This document shows positions 1-8,002 of a stretch of DNA of 20,712 bases, piece by piece. Both the position numbers and the translations under genes were made by a program. Within the stretch, counting starts at the first letter, position 1, and every line of letters starts with the position of its first letter. Origin of the DNA: a virus; the IMG/VR virus record IMGVR_UViG_3300030090_001891, positions 1-20,712 of that record; one strand, written 5' to 3'. The notes below the pieces were generated by a model, which worked only from the letters and a program-made list of their open reading frames with translations, was not told the origin of the DNA and did not search any database.

Positions 1-360
1 CTGTCGTTCTTTTTTTCGCTGCTCTCGCCTTAATCGTTTTTCCTTGGCTTTTTTACGGGCTTTTTTTTCCGCTTCCTCCGCTGCAATAATCCGTGCGCTT
101 GTGCCAAATCCATGTATTTCATCAAGGCGATTTAGTTCGTTTTGCCGTTGTATCTGTAAATTTTTTTGCCGAATAGCTTTTTCTGCAATGCGTTTGAACT
201 CAGCTTGTTCTTTTGAAATTTTATCCTGTGGTGGTCTGCTTGACTTTTTGCCTGTCGGCAGCAGTCCACGCAATAAAGACATTACCTTCTTGCTATCGCC
301 AAGAATTTCTAAAGATTTTTTGAAACCAGCTACCAGAGCTGCAATGCTCAAAGGCTCCAT
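1..360 (-). CDS. Basic coiled-coil protein, 3' end outside window
   Basis: An open frame of 120 codons from ATG 360 runs without a stop off the left edge. GGTGAAGC directly before the ATG and the 9-nt gap after the previous stop support it as a real gene. The first 35 residues (MEPLSIAALVAGFKKSLEIL, then LLRGLLP) form an amphipathic, partly hydrophobic segment. The rest is strongly basic and helical: Lys/Gln/Glu-rich from 48 to 80, a short GFGTSARII break at 84-92, then a Lys/Arg/Glu repeat that continues to the edge. An 8-A run on the coding strand (rc of 61-68) is a possible slippage site. I do not recognise the family; an internal virion or fibre-linked protein would fit the position. Confidence 0.75.
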   Translation of the reverse strand, partial: MEPLSIAALVAGFKKSLEILGDSKKVMSLLRGLLPTGKKSSRPPQDKISKEQAEFKRIAEKAIRQKNLQIQRQNELNRLDEIHGFGTSARIIAAEEAEKKARKKAKEKRLRREQRKKERQ

Positions 361-369
361 GCTTCACCT

Positions 370-810
370 TCAACTAGGCTTCGTAGGAAAAACAATTTCA
401 CTTGGTTTTGTTTTAGATGCTGGTAAATCACGCAATGCCTGACGATACGTCTTCATGTCATCAGACATTGTTACATCACTCAATGCATAAAAGTCTGTTT
501 CAGATAGTCTAATATCTCTTGAGGCACGTATTTCTGCCCAATATTCCTCATCCGTCAAATCAACTGCCGTGTGTGTGACTGTTACTGTCTCTTTATCTTT
601 GTCCCCAACAACTGTTGTATTGCCACGCTTCTTACCTGCCGTTACTTCTTCTGTTACCTCACTAGCTTTAACAAGTACATAATCGCCCAAATCTACAGGG
701 CGTTTGTCACCAGGAAATATTGTATCTGTGCTATCAGGCAGTTGAAGTCGGCTAATACTTTCACCTAGCCATGTAGCTGACCCGTCTGATTTTTTAAGTA
801 AGTAATCCAT
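370..810 (-). CDS. Tail-fibre assembly chaperone-type protein (Phage_tail_APC-like)
   Basis: A 146-residue protein. The C-terminal block RDIRLSETDFYALSDVTMSD followed by MKTYRQALRDLPA (about 97-130) matches the pattern R-[DN]-x-x-L-x-x-[ST]-D-[WF]-x-x-L...Y-R-Q-x-L-R-D-[IL]-P. That pattern defines small proteins encoded beside phage fibres and thought to assist fibre assembly or fold as part of it. The N-terminal part is beta-like and contains LPDSTDTIFPGDKRP and DLGDYVLVKASEV. AAGGA lies 7 nt before ATG 810, and its stop is 9 nt before the next gene. Adjacency to the fibre genes supports the role; whether it acts as chaperone or stays in the virion is open. Confidence 0.82.
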   Translation of the reverse strand: MDYLLKKSDGSATWLGESISRLQLPDSTDTIFPGDKRPVDLGDYVLVKASEVTEEVTAGKKRGNTTVVGDKDKETVTVTHTAVDLTDEEYWAEIRASRDIRLSETDFYALSDVTMSDDMKTYRQALRDLPASKTKPSEIVFPTKPS

Positions 811-828
811 AATTTATTCCTTGCTAAT

Positions 829-1548
829 CTATGGGCCAAAGACAGTAAATGCGGCAGTTCTAAAAATTTGCCCATCGTAGACAATACTAAAACTTTGACC
901 CGCACTAGCAGTTGCAAAGGTTGCGTCCCCACAACCTGTTTGTGTCCCTGCCCCAGACTCACTTCCCGCATCGGGGCCAAGTCCAACATCAACTCTTTCA
1001 GTCGTGTTCGTAAATGTTAAGGTTTCACGTTCTTCACCATCCGCACCAATGCTTATTGCTATCACAGCTTGCCCAGCTGCAATATCAAACGAGGCAGAAC
1101 TAGTAAGACTGCCAGACCCATTGGCGTGCTGTGTGACTGAACTACTTTTAAAGTTAAGATTTGTTCCTTCCCAAACGAATATCCCACCTCGTTTGGTAGA
1201 CCGCTGATAATTGACAACGATGTCTTTTGAAGTTCCTGATGCGATTGCAAATCGAAAGATTGCAATCTGCTGATGGTCTGTGCCTTTTTGTTCAAAAACA
1301 TTTGTGCCAGAAACGCCCCCACAAGTCATGCTCGATATTCCGTCCGTTCCTGACGAGCCACCAGTTGTAACTGAAGCAACAAGAATAATACGATCAGCAC
1401 TTTCGTTACTTCCAACACTAACGCCACTATAAGAAAATTGGGTGGTATTTTCTAATGTACTTCCGGCAGAACCACTAGCCGTAAACCCTACGAAATTTAA
1501 GGTTGCAACTGGATCAACTTTTAGTGGCGTATAAATAGGCATTAACAT
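829..1548 (-). CDS. Beta-rich tail-fibre-associated protein
   Basis: A 239-residue protein translated from an ATG that overlaps the tail-fibre TAA. It is rich in Thr, Ser, Gly and Val, with alternating hydrophobic residues, and is predicted to be almost entirely beta. Recognisable stretches are ATLNFVGFTASGSAG (start of the first strand), DRIILVASVTTGGSSG, TDHQQIAIFRFAIASGTSKD, AGQAVIAISIGADGEE and QSFSIVYDGQIFRTAAFTVF. Similar sandwich-like proteins follow tail fibres in other phages and may form the distal fibre tip or an adhesin. It has no lectin or hydrolase signature that I can identify. A second in-frame ATG two codons later (1542) is an alternative start. Confidence 0.75.
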   Translation of the reverse strand: MLMPIYTPLKVDPVATLNFVGFTASGSAGSTLENTTQFSYSGVSVGSNESADRIILVASVTTGGSSGTDGISSMTCGGVSGTNVFEQKGTDHQQIAIFRFAIASGTSKDIVVNYQRSTKRGGIFVWEGTNLNFKSSSVTQHANGSGSLTSSASFDIAAGQAVIAISIGADGEERETLTFTNTTERVDVGLGPDAGSESGAGTQTGCGDATFATASAGQSFSIVYDGQIFRTAAFTVFGP

Positions 1549-3404
1549 TATTGCAAAGCCACCACATTCAGATTTTGGAAACTACCAATTACAGTTGAGA
1601 ACAGTAAGAAATCGTCACCATTCGTTGTTGTCAGCGAATCGCCCGTTACCGTGTCATAGCCACTCACAGTTATTGTGCCAGCCGAGCTTGAGTTAGTAAG
1701 CTGAACAACAATCGTACTTGGGTTTGTCTGGGGATTGAGGGTGAAGGCACCGTTGCCGGTGAGGGATTGAAAATTCCCATTTGCCTCGTCCAACGTAACA
1801 GAACCGCTGGCAACTGTGCCTAGTGCCTTAGTTGTCGCAGAAAATCCTGTGTCTGCTGGAATGACGCCACCGCCTAGTTTTGGCCCAGTTACTTGCGCTG
1901 CTCCTATATGGGCTGTGTCTATACTGCCATCAGTATAATGCTCAGAGTTAATTGCATCATCGGCAATCAAAGCTGATGTGATAGCGTCATCTGCAATAAG
2001 AGCTGTTGTTATTGCATCATCAGCAATTTTTGCTGAAGTAACCGCATCATCAGCAATATTAGCAGTTGCTATCGTTCCATAGCTGACATCTGTTCCGTCA
2101 GATTTCAGAACTGTGTTAGCACTACCAACCGCTAGTTTCGCAGTTTGATTTGACGCATTTCGGACAATGATATCGCCCCTGGCTGTCATGGGGTCAACCA
2201 GATCGCCAACATTTTGAGGTGATACTTTTGTCCAGGTAATGTCTGAGCTGTCCAGCGTACCACCTTTGTTACTTGTACAAAGATACATGGTATCGGCATT
2301 GGTCGTGCCCTCAGCAATTGCAATCAATGCACCAACATGCTCAATGTAAGTGTCATACAGATCATCTCTGGCTGGACTGCTGCCAACCACATAAATGCCA
2401 TTCTGTGATGCTGTGCTCTGGTCTTTAACAAGCACCAGATCATCGTTTGCTAAAGTAACGCCATCGAGGGTATCACCATTATTTAATGCTGTGGCGATTG
2501 TAATGTTGGCAGTTGTTGCTGCCCTGACCACACCTCGCTTGCCCATGCCAAGTAAAAGATTATCAACATATTGTTTGTTGGCTGCATGGTTGGTTGAGCT
2601 TGGGTCACCACTCAATGTCAGCGCACCAGTCATTGTACCGCCAGCCAGAGGCACAGCACCCAGCGTTGTCAGTTGAGCAGCAGCGTTTGCATCGTCAAGC
2701 AACGCACGGCCTGCTGCGGTCAAATCAGCAACGGCAGCCGATCCGCTGCCAGTAAAGTATGGCACTTTATTAGCTGCACTGGTCAGACCAGCTAAGGCAG
2801 CAAGCTCGGCATCATAAGCCTGTACATGTGTTCCGATTGTCAATCCAAGCGAGGCTCTGGCAGTCGCTCCACTTTCCACCGTAAAATTACTTCCGTCACC
2901 AACAATGACATTACCATCAGTAACAGCAAGGCCAGCAACATCCTGTAACTGCTGATCGAGGCGTGCATTTGGGAGCGTGCCACTGGTAATCTTACTGGCA
3001 TCCACATGACCGTTGGCATCGAGTTTACTGACAGAGATTGCCAATGTCTCAGATGATAAACTTCCGCTGTCCCAGCTTACTGTAACAGTTGTATTAGTCG
3101 AAAATGCAGAAGCCGTAATTACACCGTAAATCGTGCCTGTAGATGAGCCGACTGCCCTAATCCGTCTGCCAACAGTATAAACGCTAGTGACGTTTGTGCT
3201 TGCAATGGTAAAAGTTGTTGCTGAGGCATAGGTGGTCGTATGTCCGTAATTGAACCATCCACCCTCTTCTAAATCAACTCGCAAATCTGCAAGTACCTGA
3301 CGCATAGAGTTATTTAAAGTTGAGGGCAGTTGCCCTTCTGCAAAGTTTACATCGCCTGGAGCGGTATTGTTTCCAGCCGTAGTTGACCAGTCTTTAACTG
3401 CCAT
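1548..3404 (-). CDS. Tail fibre protein
   Basis: A host-binding fibre of 618 residues. The N-terminal 50 ([20 protein letters not shown], then [16 protein letters not shown]) is the virion-attachment segment common to many podovirus fibres. A small beta domain follows (about 55-126). Next come fibre-shaft repeats ([17 protein letters not shown], then [14 protein letters not shown]), [20 protein letters not shown] (about 258-277) and [19 protein letters not shown] with [17 protein letters not shown] (293-340). Four decapeptide repeats lie at 450-489, followed by a beta-rich tip that may bind the receptor. No tailspike hydrolase motif is apparent. AGGA precedes ATG 3404 by 8 nt, and the TAA overlaps the next ATG (TAATG). 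Confidence 0.9.
   Translation of the reverse strand: MAVKDWSTTAGNNTAPGDVNFAEGQLPSTLNNSMRQVLADLRVDLEEGGWFNYGHTTTYASATTFTIASTNVTSVYTVGRRIRAVGSSTGTIYGVITASAFSTNTTVTVSWDSGSLSSETLAISVSKLDANGHVDASKITSGTLPNARLDQQLQDVAGLAVTDGNVIVGDGSNFTVESGATARASLGLTIGTHVQAYDAELAALAGLTSAANKVPYFTGSGSAAVADLTAAGRALLDDANAAAQLTTLGAVPLAGGTMTGALTLSGDPSSTNHAANKQYVDNLLLGMGKRGVVRAATTANITIATALNNGDTLDGVTLANDDLVLVKDQSTASQNGIYVVGSSPARDDLYDTYIEHVGALIAIAEGTTNADTMYLCTSNKGGTLDSSDITWTKVSPQNVGDLVDPMTARGDIIVRNASNQTAKLAVGSANTVLKSDGTDVSYGTIATANIADDAVTSAKIADDAITTALIADDAITSALIADDAINSEHYTDGSIDTAHIGAAQVTGPKLGGGVIPADTGFSATTKALGTVASGSVTLDEANGNFQSLTGNGAFTLNPQTNPSTIVVQLTNSSSAGTITVSGYDTVTGDSLTTTNGDDFLLFSTVIGSFQNLNVVALQ
1938..2057 (-). repeat. Four 30-bp tandem repeats coding IADDAxTxAx in the tail fibre
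   Basis: Four consecutive 10-codon units (2028-2057, 1998-2027, 1968-1997, 1938-1967) encode [30 protein letters not shown] and [10 protein letters not shown]. The DNA copies have diverged at synonymous positions, so the peptide rather than the DNA appears conserved. Further degenerate units follow ([15 protein letters not shown]). Such I-A-D-D-A repeats are usual in trimeric phage fibre shafts. Copy number could change by recombination between units and alter shaft length. Confidence 0.85.
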
Positions 3405-3416
3405 TGATTTGTCCTA

Positions 3417-5414
3417 TTATTCTACTAGTGGTCGAGGTGATTGTTGTGCAAGCACGTTTCTTATTAGTGGTGGAACACGCCTTGCTGTACGCCTCATGGT
3501 TGGGTTGCCCCTGCTCATCAATCTCAGAGCTTCTTCTTGATTTGCAGGGTCTAGCAACAAGCGTCTTAATTCTGCTGCTACCTCCTCAGATGGTGGACTG
3601 CCGTCAACCAATTCATTTAAAATTCTTGCTATACCCTCAGTAGGATTAGCAAGCATCCCAACTGCTTCACTTACATTATTTGCAGCCTGCTGGTCTGCAA
3701 GCATTGGTGCTGTCCTTGAGCCTTGTGTTGCTCTAGTGCTAGTCATAGCCATCAATTCTTCGTCACGCATTGCTTGTTCAAACAGTGCAAATTGTTCGTC
3801 TGAATCAAAGGCAGTTCGCAGACGGTTGCGTCTAGCTGGACTGTTGAAGATTTTGTTTAGGGCATCTGCCTTGTCGCCTGTTTCTAAAATCTGGTAACGC
3901 AAGGCATCCGCAACACCTACTTTGAAGGCTTCTTTTTGATGGTTGCCGAAATTTGCAAGCATACGTTTGTTAAAAGTTGCTGGACGCAATATAAACTTTC
4001 TACCTTCCTCAGCAGCTTCCTCGGCTGCTGCATGACCAGCGTAAATTGAACGGGCTTGTTTATATACAGAAACACCATCGGCATCAGCGGTTGCACGGTC
4101 AAGATAGTCACGCAGTCTATTACGCAACCCCTTTGCCACATTTGCCTTGGTTGAAGCCCCAGCTTTGTATAATTCGTTTACACGGTCATCTAGGCTTTGT
4201 TTAATATAATCCATTGTCTCTAAGGTGGGTTTTGCAAATACCATACCGCCATCCCTAACCTCAACAGCATCACTCAGATCAACACCGTCATATTCTGCAA
4301 TGTCTTGTGCGCCCGACCAGGCTTCTTGTATTTTTTTATTATTGAGAAAACTTTTAAGTTCGTCAGTCATTTCCAACTTTTGTGCGTAGGCATCACCATA
4401 ATTTTGATTTGCATCAAGTCGTTTTTGTTCTGACGTTATTTCTAAATATTCATCTAAACTCATAGTCGGCAAAAATTTGTCAACCTGTTCTAAAAGACGG
4501 GGTGCTTGTTCTGCTTGGCGTTCCATAAGAAATCTATTTGCAGCTTTGCCACCTTGTGTGGTTGCTGCAAACCGTGCCAAATCACGCATTGCTATTGAAT
4601 ACTGGTCAGCCGTGTCTGGTATACGGGCTTGAGCTGGCATTTTACTTAAAGCTCTACGAATAGCTGGCACTGTGAGTTCGTCATCGTCAAGAGCTGTTCG
4701 CATCATACGTCCAGCCTGTCTAGTCGTTTGACTATCAAGACCAGGCGTAGCACCAACAACCCTGCCAACCCCTCTCCCAACTGCACGAACAGCATCACCT
4801 ATAATTGGAAGACTAACACCTGTTACTGCACCTGTGCCTGCACCTGTGGCTGCACCAATCCCACGGCTTTGTAGTCCACCTAATACATCAATTTTACCTT
4901 CTTCATCCAACCCACCTTCACTTCTCAAGAAACCACTTGTTGCACCAGTTTTTGCACCTGATATTCCACCTTCAAGTATCCGTGGAAGTAAACCAACACC
5001 ACGCCTTGCTAAAGCACGGCCTGTGCCTACTAAGCCTGTAGGAATACCGCCAGCCACTTGCAAAGCTAATGACTTATATGGGCGTGCTCTTTGGTAAAGT
5101 TCATTCTCTGCCCTTACCATGTCAATTTCTTTGCTTACGGTATTGCCTGGCAACAAACCTCGAATAAAACCCTCAAGCTCATCTCCACCGCCCATCAATG
5201 TGCCTTGCCCTATGGCTTGGCGTGCTGTGTTAGCTTCTGTATCGATAAAGGCTTCACGAAATTGAGGGTCTATAAAGATTTGTTCGGCAGTAGTTTTATC
5301 TACATTATATATTGGGTCAGCCAAATAAGCTAAAACGTCCTGTGCTTTACCGCCCATCCGTTTTAATTCTTTTAAATTGGCGATATGTCCATCAATGATT
5401 TCCTGACTAGCCAC
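3417..5414 (-). CDS. Large putative ejection protein with Gly-rich membrane-active region
   Basis: A 665-residue protein beginning at GTG 5414. Residues about 65-92 hold the recurrent phage block ARQAIGQGTLMGGGDELEGF followed by LLPGNT. From about 115 to 222 it is Gly/Ala/Val-rich with repeated amphipathic segments (LALQVAGGIPTGLVGTGRAL, GIGAATGAGTGAVTGV, VGRGVGRVVGATPG), suited to membrane insertion. The remainder is helical and charged, with a VSVYKQARSIYAGHAAAEEA block near 460-480 and FKVGVADALRYQI. From memory, this architecture occurs in large internal proteins of podoviruses, in the role of P22 gp16/gp20 or T7 gp15/gp16. No lysozyme or transglycosylase motif is visible. The stop is 12 nt before the tail-fibre gene. 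Confidence 0.78.
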   Translation of the reverse strand: MASQEIIDGHIANLKELKRMGGKAQDVLAYLADPIYNVDKTTAEQIFIDPQFREAFIDTEANTARQAIGQGTLMGGGDELEGFIRGLLPGNTVSKEIDMVRAENELYQRARPYKSLALQVAGGIPTGLVGTGRALARRGVGLLPRILEGGISGAKTGATSGFLRSEGGLDEEGKIDVLGGLQSRGIGAATGAGTGAVTGVSLPIIGDAVRAVGRGVGRVVGATPGLDSQTTRQAGRMMRTALDDDELTVPAIRRALSKMPAQARIPDTADQYSIAMRDLARFAATTQGGKAANRFLMERQAEQAPRLLEQVDKFLPTMSLDEYLEITSEQKRLDANQNYGDAYAQKLEMTDELKSFLNNKKIQEAWSGAQDIAEYDGVDLSDAVEVRDGGMVFAKPTLETMDYIKQSLDDRVNELYKAGASTKANVAKGLRNRLRDYLDRATADADGVSVYKQARSIYAGHAAAEEAAEEGRKFILRPATFNKRMLANFGNHQKEAFKVGVADALRYQILETGDKADALNKIFNSPARRNRLRTAFDSDEQFALFEQAMRDEELMAMTSTRATQGSRTAPMLADQQAANNVSEAVGMLANPTEGIARILNELVDGSPPSEEVAAELRRLLLDPANQEEALRLMSRGNPTMRRTARRVPPLIRNVLAQQSPRPLVE

Positions 5415-6675
5415 TCTTTTTACCTCCTGGTACCGGTAAATTTTTGTGTAATGGGGTTATAGATTTATTAATGTTTGGCACAGGCAGCTTCTTGTCTTGC
5501 ACTTGGCTGGAGCCTGATTGTGCAGTTTGTTGAGTCCTGAATATTGCTGGCCCACCACGCCAAATTTGTTTATTCCAATCCAGACCTAAATCTAATGCAC
5601 CAGCCTTATATGATTCTACTGTTGGCCTATAAGCATTGTAGGTATCTTGCTCAATACTTTGTGCCAATCGAAGTAAATTTTTACGCAAATCTTCGCCTAT
5701 TACATCACCCTCTTTGGCATTGTCTACAAACAATCTCATGCGTGAAATTAAATCTTGTGCTCCAGTTTGAACAGCCAGCTCACCAGCAGTAACAACACCT
5801 TCATCAATCATTTTAATAAAAGACGTTACAAGTGCAATATCACCACTACCAGTGCCTTGTAAAAAACCAGTCTTTACAATCCGCATTTTACGATTTACTT
5901 CATTAAGTTTATCAACTAAGGGCTTTAATTCAGTCCTAATCTGTTTTTCTGTTTCAAGTTTGCCTTTAGGTGTTAGCTGTCCACCTATAAAGGTATTTTG
6001 TGGATTGTTTAGTTGATTGACTATTTGGCTCAAAGCAGCACTTGGGTCTTTTGCTGTCATAATCGTTATTTTTTGAGCCGGATTTAAATTTGATAATGGG
6101 TTATTATTTACAGTTGTCGGCACAACTGGGGGTCTTACTGCTGGTGGCACAACTGTGGGTCTTACTGCTGATCCTAAAGGCGGTGTTGCAGTAGAAGCAA
6201 CCTGATTGCTTGCCATTGGATTTGTTGTATTAAAACCTAGTGCACTAGACAATCTCTTTAGCCTGTTCTGTTCCCGATCAAAGGCTGCTTTCTCCATCAT
6301 TGCTTTTTGCTGTGCTTGCTTAAACTGCAAATTCTGCAAGTTTTGAGCACGAGCACGATCAAGCGCACCTTGCTGTGCTTGCTGGAAACCTTGGAAAGCC
6401 AATGCAAGTCCACGATCCCGATTACCTGGATCGAGCGAGGGAGCACCAGCCATCAACAGCCCAGGAGCCATCGCACCAATGCCCCGCAAAAAAGCATTTG
6501 CTCTCGTTTGTGCCGGATTTGCACCAAGCAAACCAGACGGCATTGGACTCGCACTCGGTGCAGGCAAAAGCATAGGTGCAGTTGGATTTATGGGTGCTGT
6601 GCCTGTTGCTGTGTTAGAGGCTACCTGCATATAAGGGCCAACACCACCAGGTCGCATATTTACTATTTGAACCAT
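5407..6675 (-). CDS. Putative ejection protein, Pro/Gln-rich N-terminus
   Basis: A 422-residue protein. The first 60 residues are Pro/Ala-rich and probably disordered. A Gln/Arg-rich helical region (about 85-145) and a Pro/Val linker (about 165-195) follow. Then comes a helical domain (about 200-365) with GSGDIALVTSFIKMIDEGVV, GELAVQTGAQDLISRMR and NAYRPTVESYKAGALDLGLD. This last domain resembles one I recall from internal proteins of many marine phages, with no enzyme assigned. The C-terminus is Lys-rich. AGGAT lies 6 nt before ATG 6675. The final 8 nt overlap the next gene, and the last codons hold that gene's ribosome site. It is likely packaged in the head and ejected with the DNA. Confidence 0.77.
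   Translation of the reverse strand: MVQIVNMRPGGVGPYMQVASNTATGTAPINPTAPMLLPAPSASPMPSGLLGANPAQTRANAFLRGIGAMAPGLLMAGAPSLDPGNRDRGLALAFQGFQQAQQGALDRARAQNLQNLQFKQAQQKAMMEKAAFDREQNRLKRLSSALGFNTTNPMASNQVASTATPPLGSAVRPTVVPPAVRPPVVPTTVNNNPLSNLNPAQKITIMTAKDPSAALSQIVNQLNNPQNTFIGGQLTPKGKLETEKQIRTELKPLVDKLNEVNRKMRIVKTGFLQGTGSGDIALVTSFIKMIDEGVVTAGELAVQTGAQDLISRMRLFVDNAKEGDVIGEDLRKNLLRLAQSIEQDTYNAYRPTVESYKAGALDLGLDWNKQIWRGGPAIFRTQQTAQSGSSQVQDKKLPVPNINKSITPLHKNLPVPGGKKSG
5422..5428 (-). promoter_or_regulatory. Full-consensus Shine-Dalgarno (AGGAGGT) fixing a GTG start
   Basis: AGGAGGT lies inside the last codons of the 422-residue gene, 7 nt before GTG 5414. It is the closest match to the anti-Shine-Dalgarno consensus seen in this window. 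It decides that the 665-residue ejection protein begins at this GTG, 8 nt inside the upstream gene, rather than at a later ATG. Confidence 0.85.
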
Positions 6676-6678
6676 TAT

Positions 6679-7557
6679 TTATCCTATTGATGTAAATAAG
6701 TTTCTAAGACCAGCGACAGCAGAAGTGCCTGGAGCACTGCTACCAAACAAAGAACTTGCTATACCAGCACCAGCCGTTCCATAGCCCAGATAACGGGCAA
6801 CATCATCTCCCTGATAAACAGGCTGGTCTGCTGTACGGGTTGAATAACTGCCACCTTGTATGATGGGCATAAATTCAGCCAGTCGCATCCGTTCTTCTTC
6901 CTGAGCAAATCGTTGACGGTCAACATCTTCCTGTAGCTGCCTTGCTGCCATGTCTTCAACCTGTGCACCAACGCCAGCGAGTCGTGCTGCATCACTGTAA
7001 TCCAACTCTGCCATCGCTGGTGCAGCAGTTGATGCAGCGATCTGACGGCCTCGCTCATCCCCGTAATTGCTGTATGCCAGCCTGCTGCCAACATCGCCAA
7101 GAGCCTGTGCAAAATCCTCAGCAGCTCTTGCCTGCAAGTTTGCCTGCGCTCCAGACCCATATCGACCAGCTCTGCTAAAGGCTGCATTAATTGCTGGTAT
7201 TGTGTCTTGCGTAAACGCCTCACGCATAGGCCTTGTCGCTGCATCCATCGCACTTTGCAGATACGGATTGCTGTCTGGGGTAAGGTATTTTCCAGCCATC
7301 GTGTCAGCGGTCAAGTTCTGTGCAGCCGTGACTAATGGACTGCCTGCCATCGCACGGTTTTGTATCATATCCATTGCAGAAACCGTCTGATCGGCAAACG
7401 GCACCACCGTACTTCCTTCGTAGAAAGACCTTGGCGTTTCAAACAACTGCTGTGCAGTTTCATACCCACGCTCAATGTATGGACGCTGCAATTCGGTTGG
7501 TTCTATGTTTGATACTGTTCTTTGTATAGTTGTCGGAGGACTGCTGGAGCTGCCCAT
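6679..7557 (-). CDS. Putative internal virion / DNA ejection protein
   Basis: A 292-residue, Ala/Arg/Gln-rich, mainly helical protein. It contains blocks that recur in phage internal proteins: YIERGYETAQQLFETPRSFY (about 27-46), the GSTVVPFADQT segment, NPYLQSAMDAATRPM and INAAFSRAGRYGSGAQANL. LGDVGSRLAYSNYGDERGRQ then leads to a Gly/Ala-rich tail with GTAGAGIASSLFG. From memory, the pattern P-F-x-x-x-T...N-P-Y-L...F-S-x-A-G-R-Y-G-S-G is widespread in head-associated or ejected proteins of podo- and siphoviruses; the mechanism is not established. AAGGTGAT precedes ATG 7557, one base after the previous stop. It probably corresponds in position to P22 gp7/gp20, without claimed homology. Confidence 0.78.
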   Translation of the reverse strand: MGSSSSPPTTIQRTVSNIEPTELQRPYIERGYETAQQLFETPRSFYEGSTVVPFADQTVSAMDMIQNRAMAGSPLVTAAQNLTADTMAGKYLTPDSNPYLQSAMDAATRPMREAFTQDTIPAINAAFSRAGRYGSGAQANLQARAAEDFAQALGDVGSRLAYSNYGDERGRQIAASTAAPAMAELDYSDAARLAGVGAQVEDMAARQLQEDVDRQRFAQEEERMRLAEFMPIIQGGSYSTRTADQPVYQGDDVARYLGYGTAGAGIASSLFGSSAPGTSAVAGLRNLFTSIG

Positions 7558-7558
7558 T

Positions 7559-8002
7559 TTATATCACCTTTTCCAAATAAATTTTTGTTTTCTTATAATC
7601 GCCTAATACTTTTTCCCAGCCTGGTCGACCTTCCAGACTGACTTTCTGGCAACCTTGCTCTCTTGCCCAGTCCTCAATATTGCCTATGAGGGGTGTGTAC
7701 TTTTTGTGTTCAATCCCAGCACACAGCCAGATCAGACAGGTTGAAGTCTGCGGATGGTCATTAATGACCGTGACGGCAATACCCTCGACAACATTGTCAT
7801 CAGTTGCCAGCCACAACTGCGCTGAACCTCTACGCAGATCCCTAAGCACATCCGTTACTGTGTGAGTGTTGTCATACCCCACAGCCTTGTTAATTAAACG
7901 GATTGTCTCAAAATCCAGACAACTGATTTCAGATGTGCTGACCAGCCATAACTCAGTTTTACTGTTTGTTTTGCTGCCTGTTTCTTCTACAAGTGTCAGC
8001 AT
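7559..8002 (-). CDS. GNAT-fold protein in virion cassette (T7 gp13-like)
   Basis: A 147-residue protein with the layout of the GNAT acyltransferase fold. An N-terminal helix region (ETIRLINKAVG) leads to a strand pair (AQLWLATDDNVVEGIAVTVIND), a third strand (TCLIWLCAGI) and a helix (IGNIEDWAREQGCQKVSLEG). It ends in RPGWEKVLGDYKKTKIYLEKV. A C-x-x-[VI]-x-[LI]-x-[GR]-R-x-G-W ending is typical of phage GNAT-like proteins in podovirus structural operons, among which T7 internal virion protein gp13 is usually counted. The acetyl-CoA loop (R/Q-x-x-G-x-G/A) is not evident, so it may be structural rather than enzymatic. ATG 8002 shares a base with the previous TGA; the TTG one codon upstream is less likely. 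Confidence 0.78.
   Translation of the reverse strand: MLTLVEETGSKTNSKTELWLVSTSEISCLDFETIRLINKAVGYDNTHTVTDVLRDLRRGSAQLWLATDDNVVEGIAVTVINDHPQTSTCLIWLCAGIEHKKYTPLIGNIEDWAREQGCQKVSLEGRPGWEKVLGDYKKTKIYLEKVI

Noticed and set aside
44-442. Plus-strand open frame of 132 codons at the left end
   Set aside because: It lies antisense to two minus-strand genes with ribosome sites and family-like sequence; its product is Cys/Ser/Phe-rich low-complexity with no motif.
1938-2057. Regular ~30-bp repeats as a CRISPR-like array
   Set aside because: Units are directly adjacent without spacers and keep the fibre reading frame; they encode a known type of shaft repeat.
6307-6690. Plus-strand 127-codon frame
   Set aside because: It is antisense to the 422-residue ejection gene; Cys/Arg/Thr-rich with no family features.
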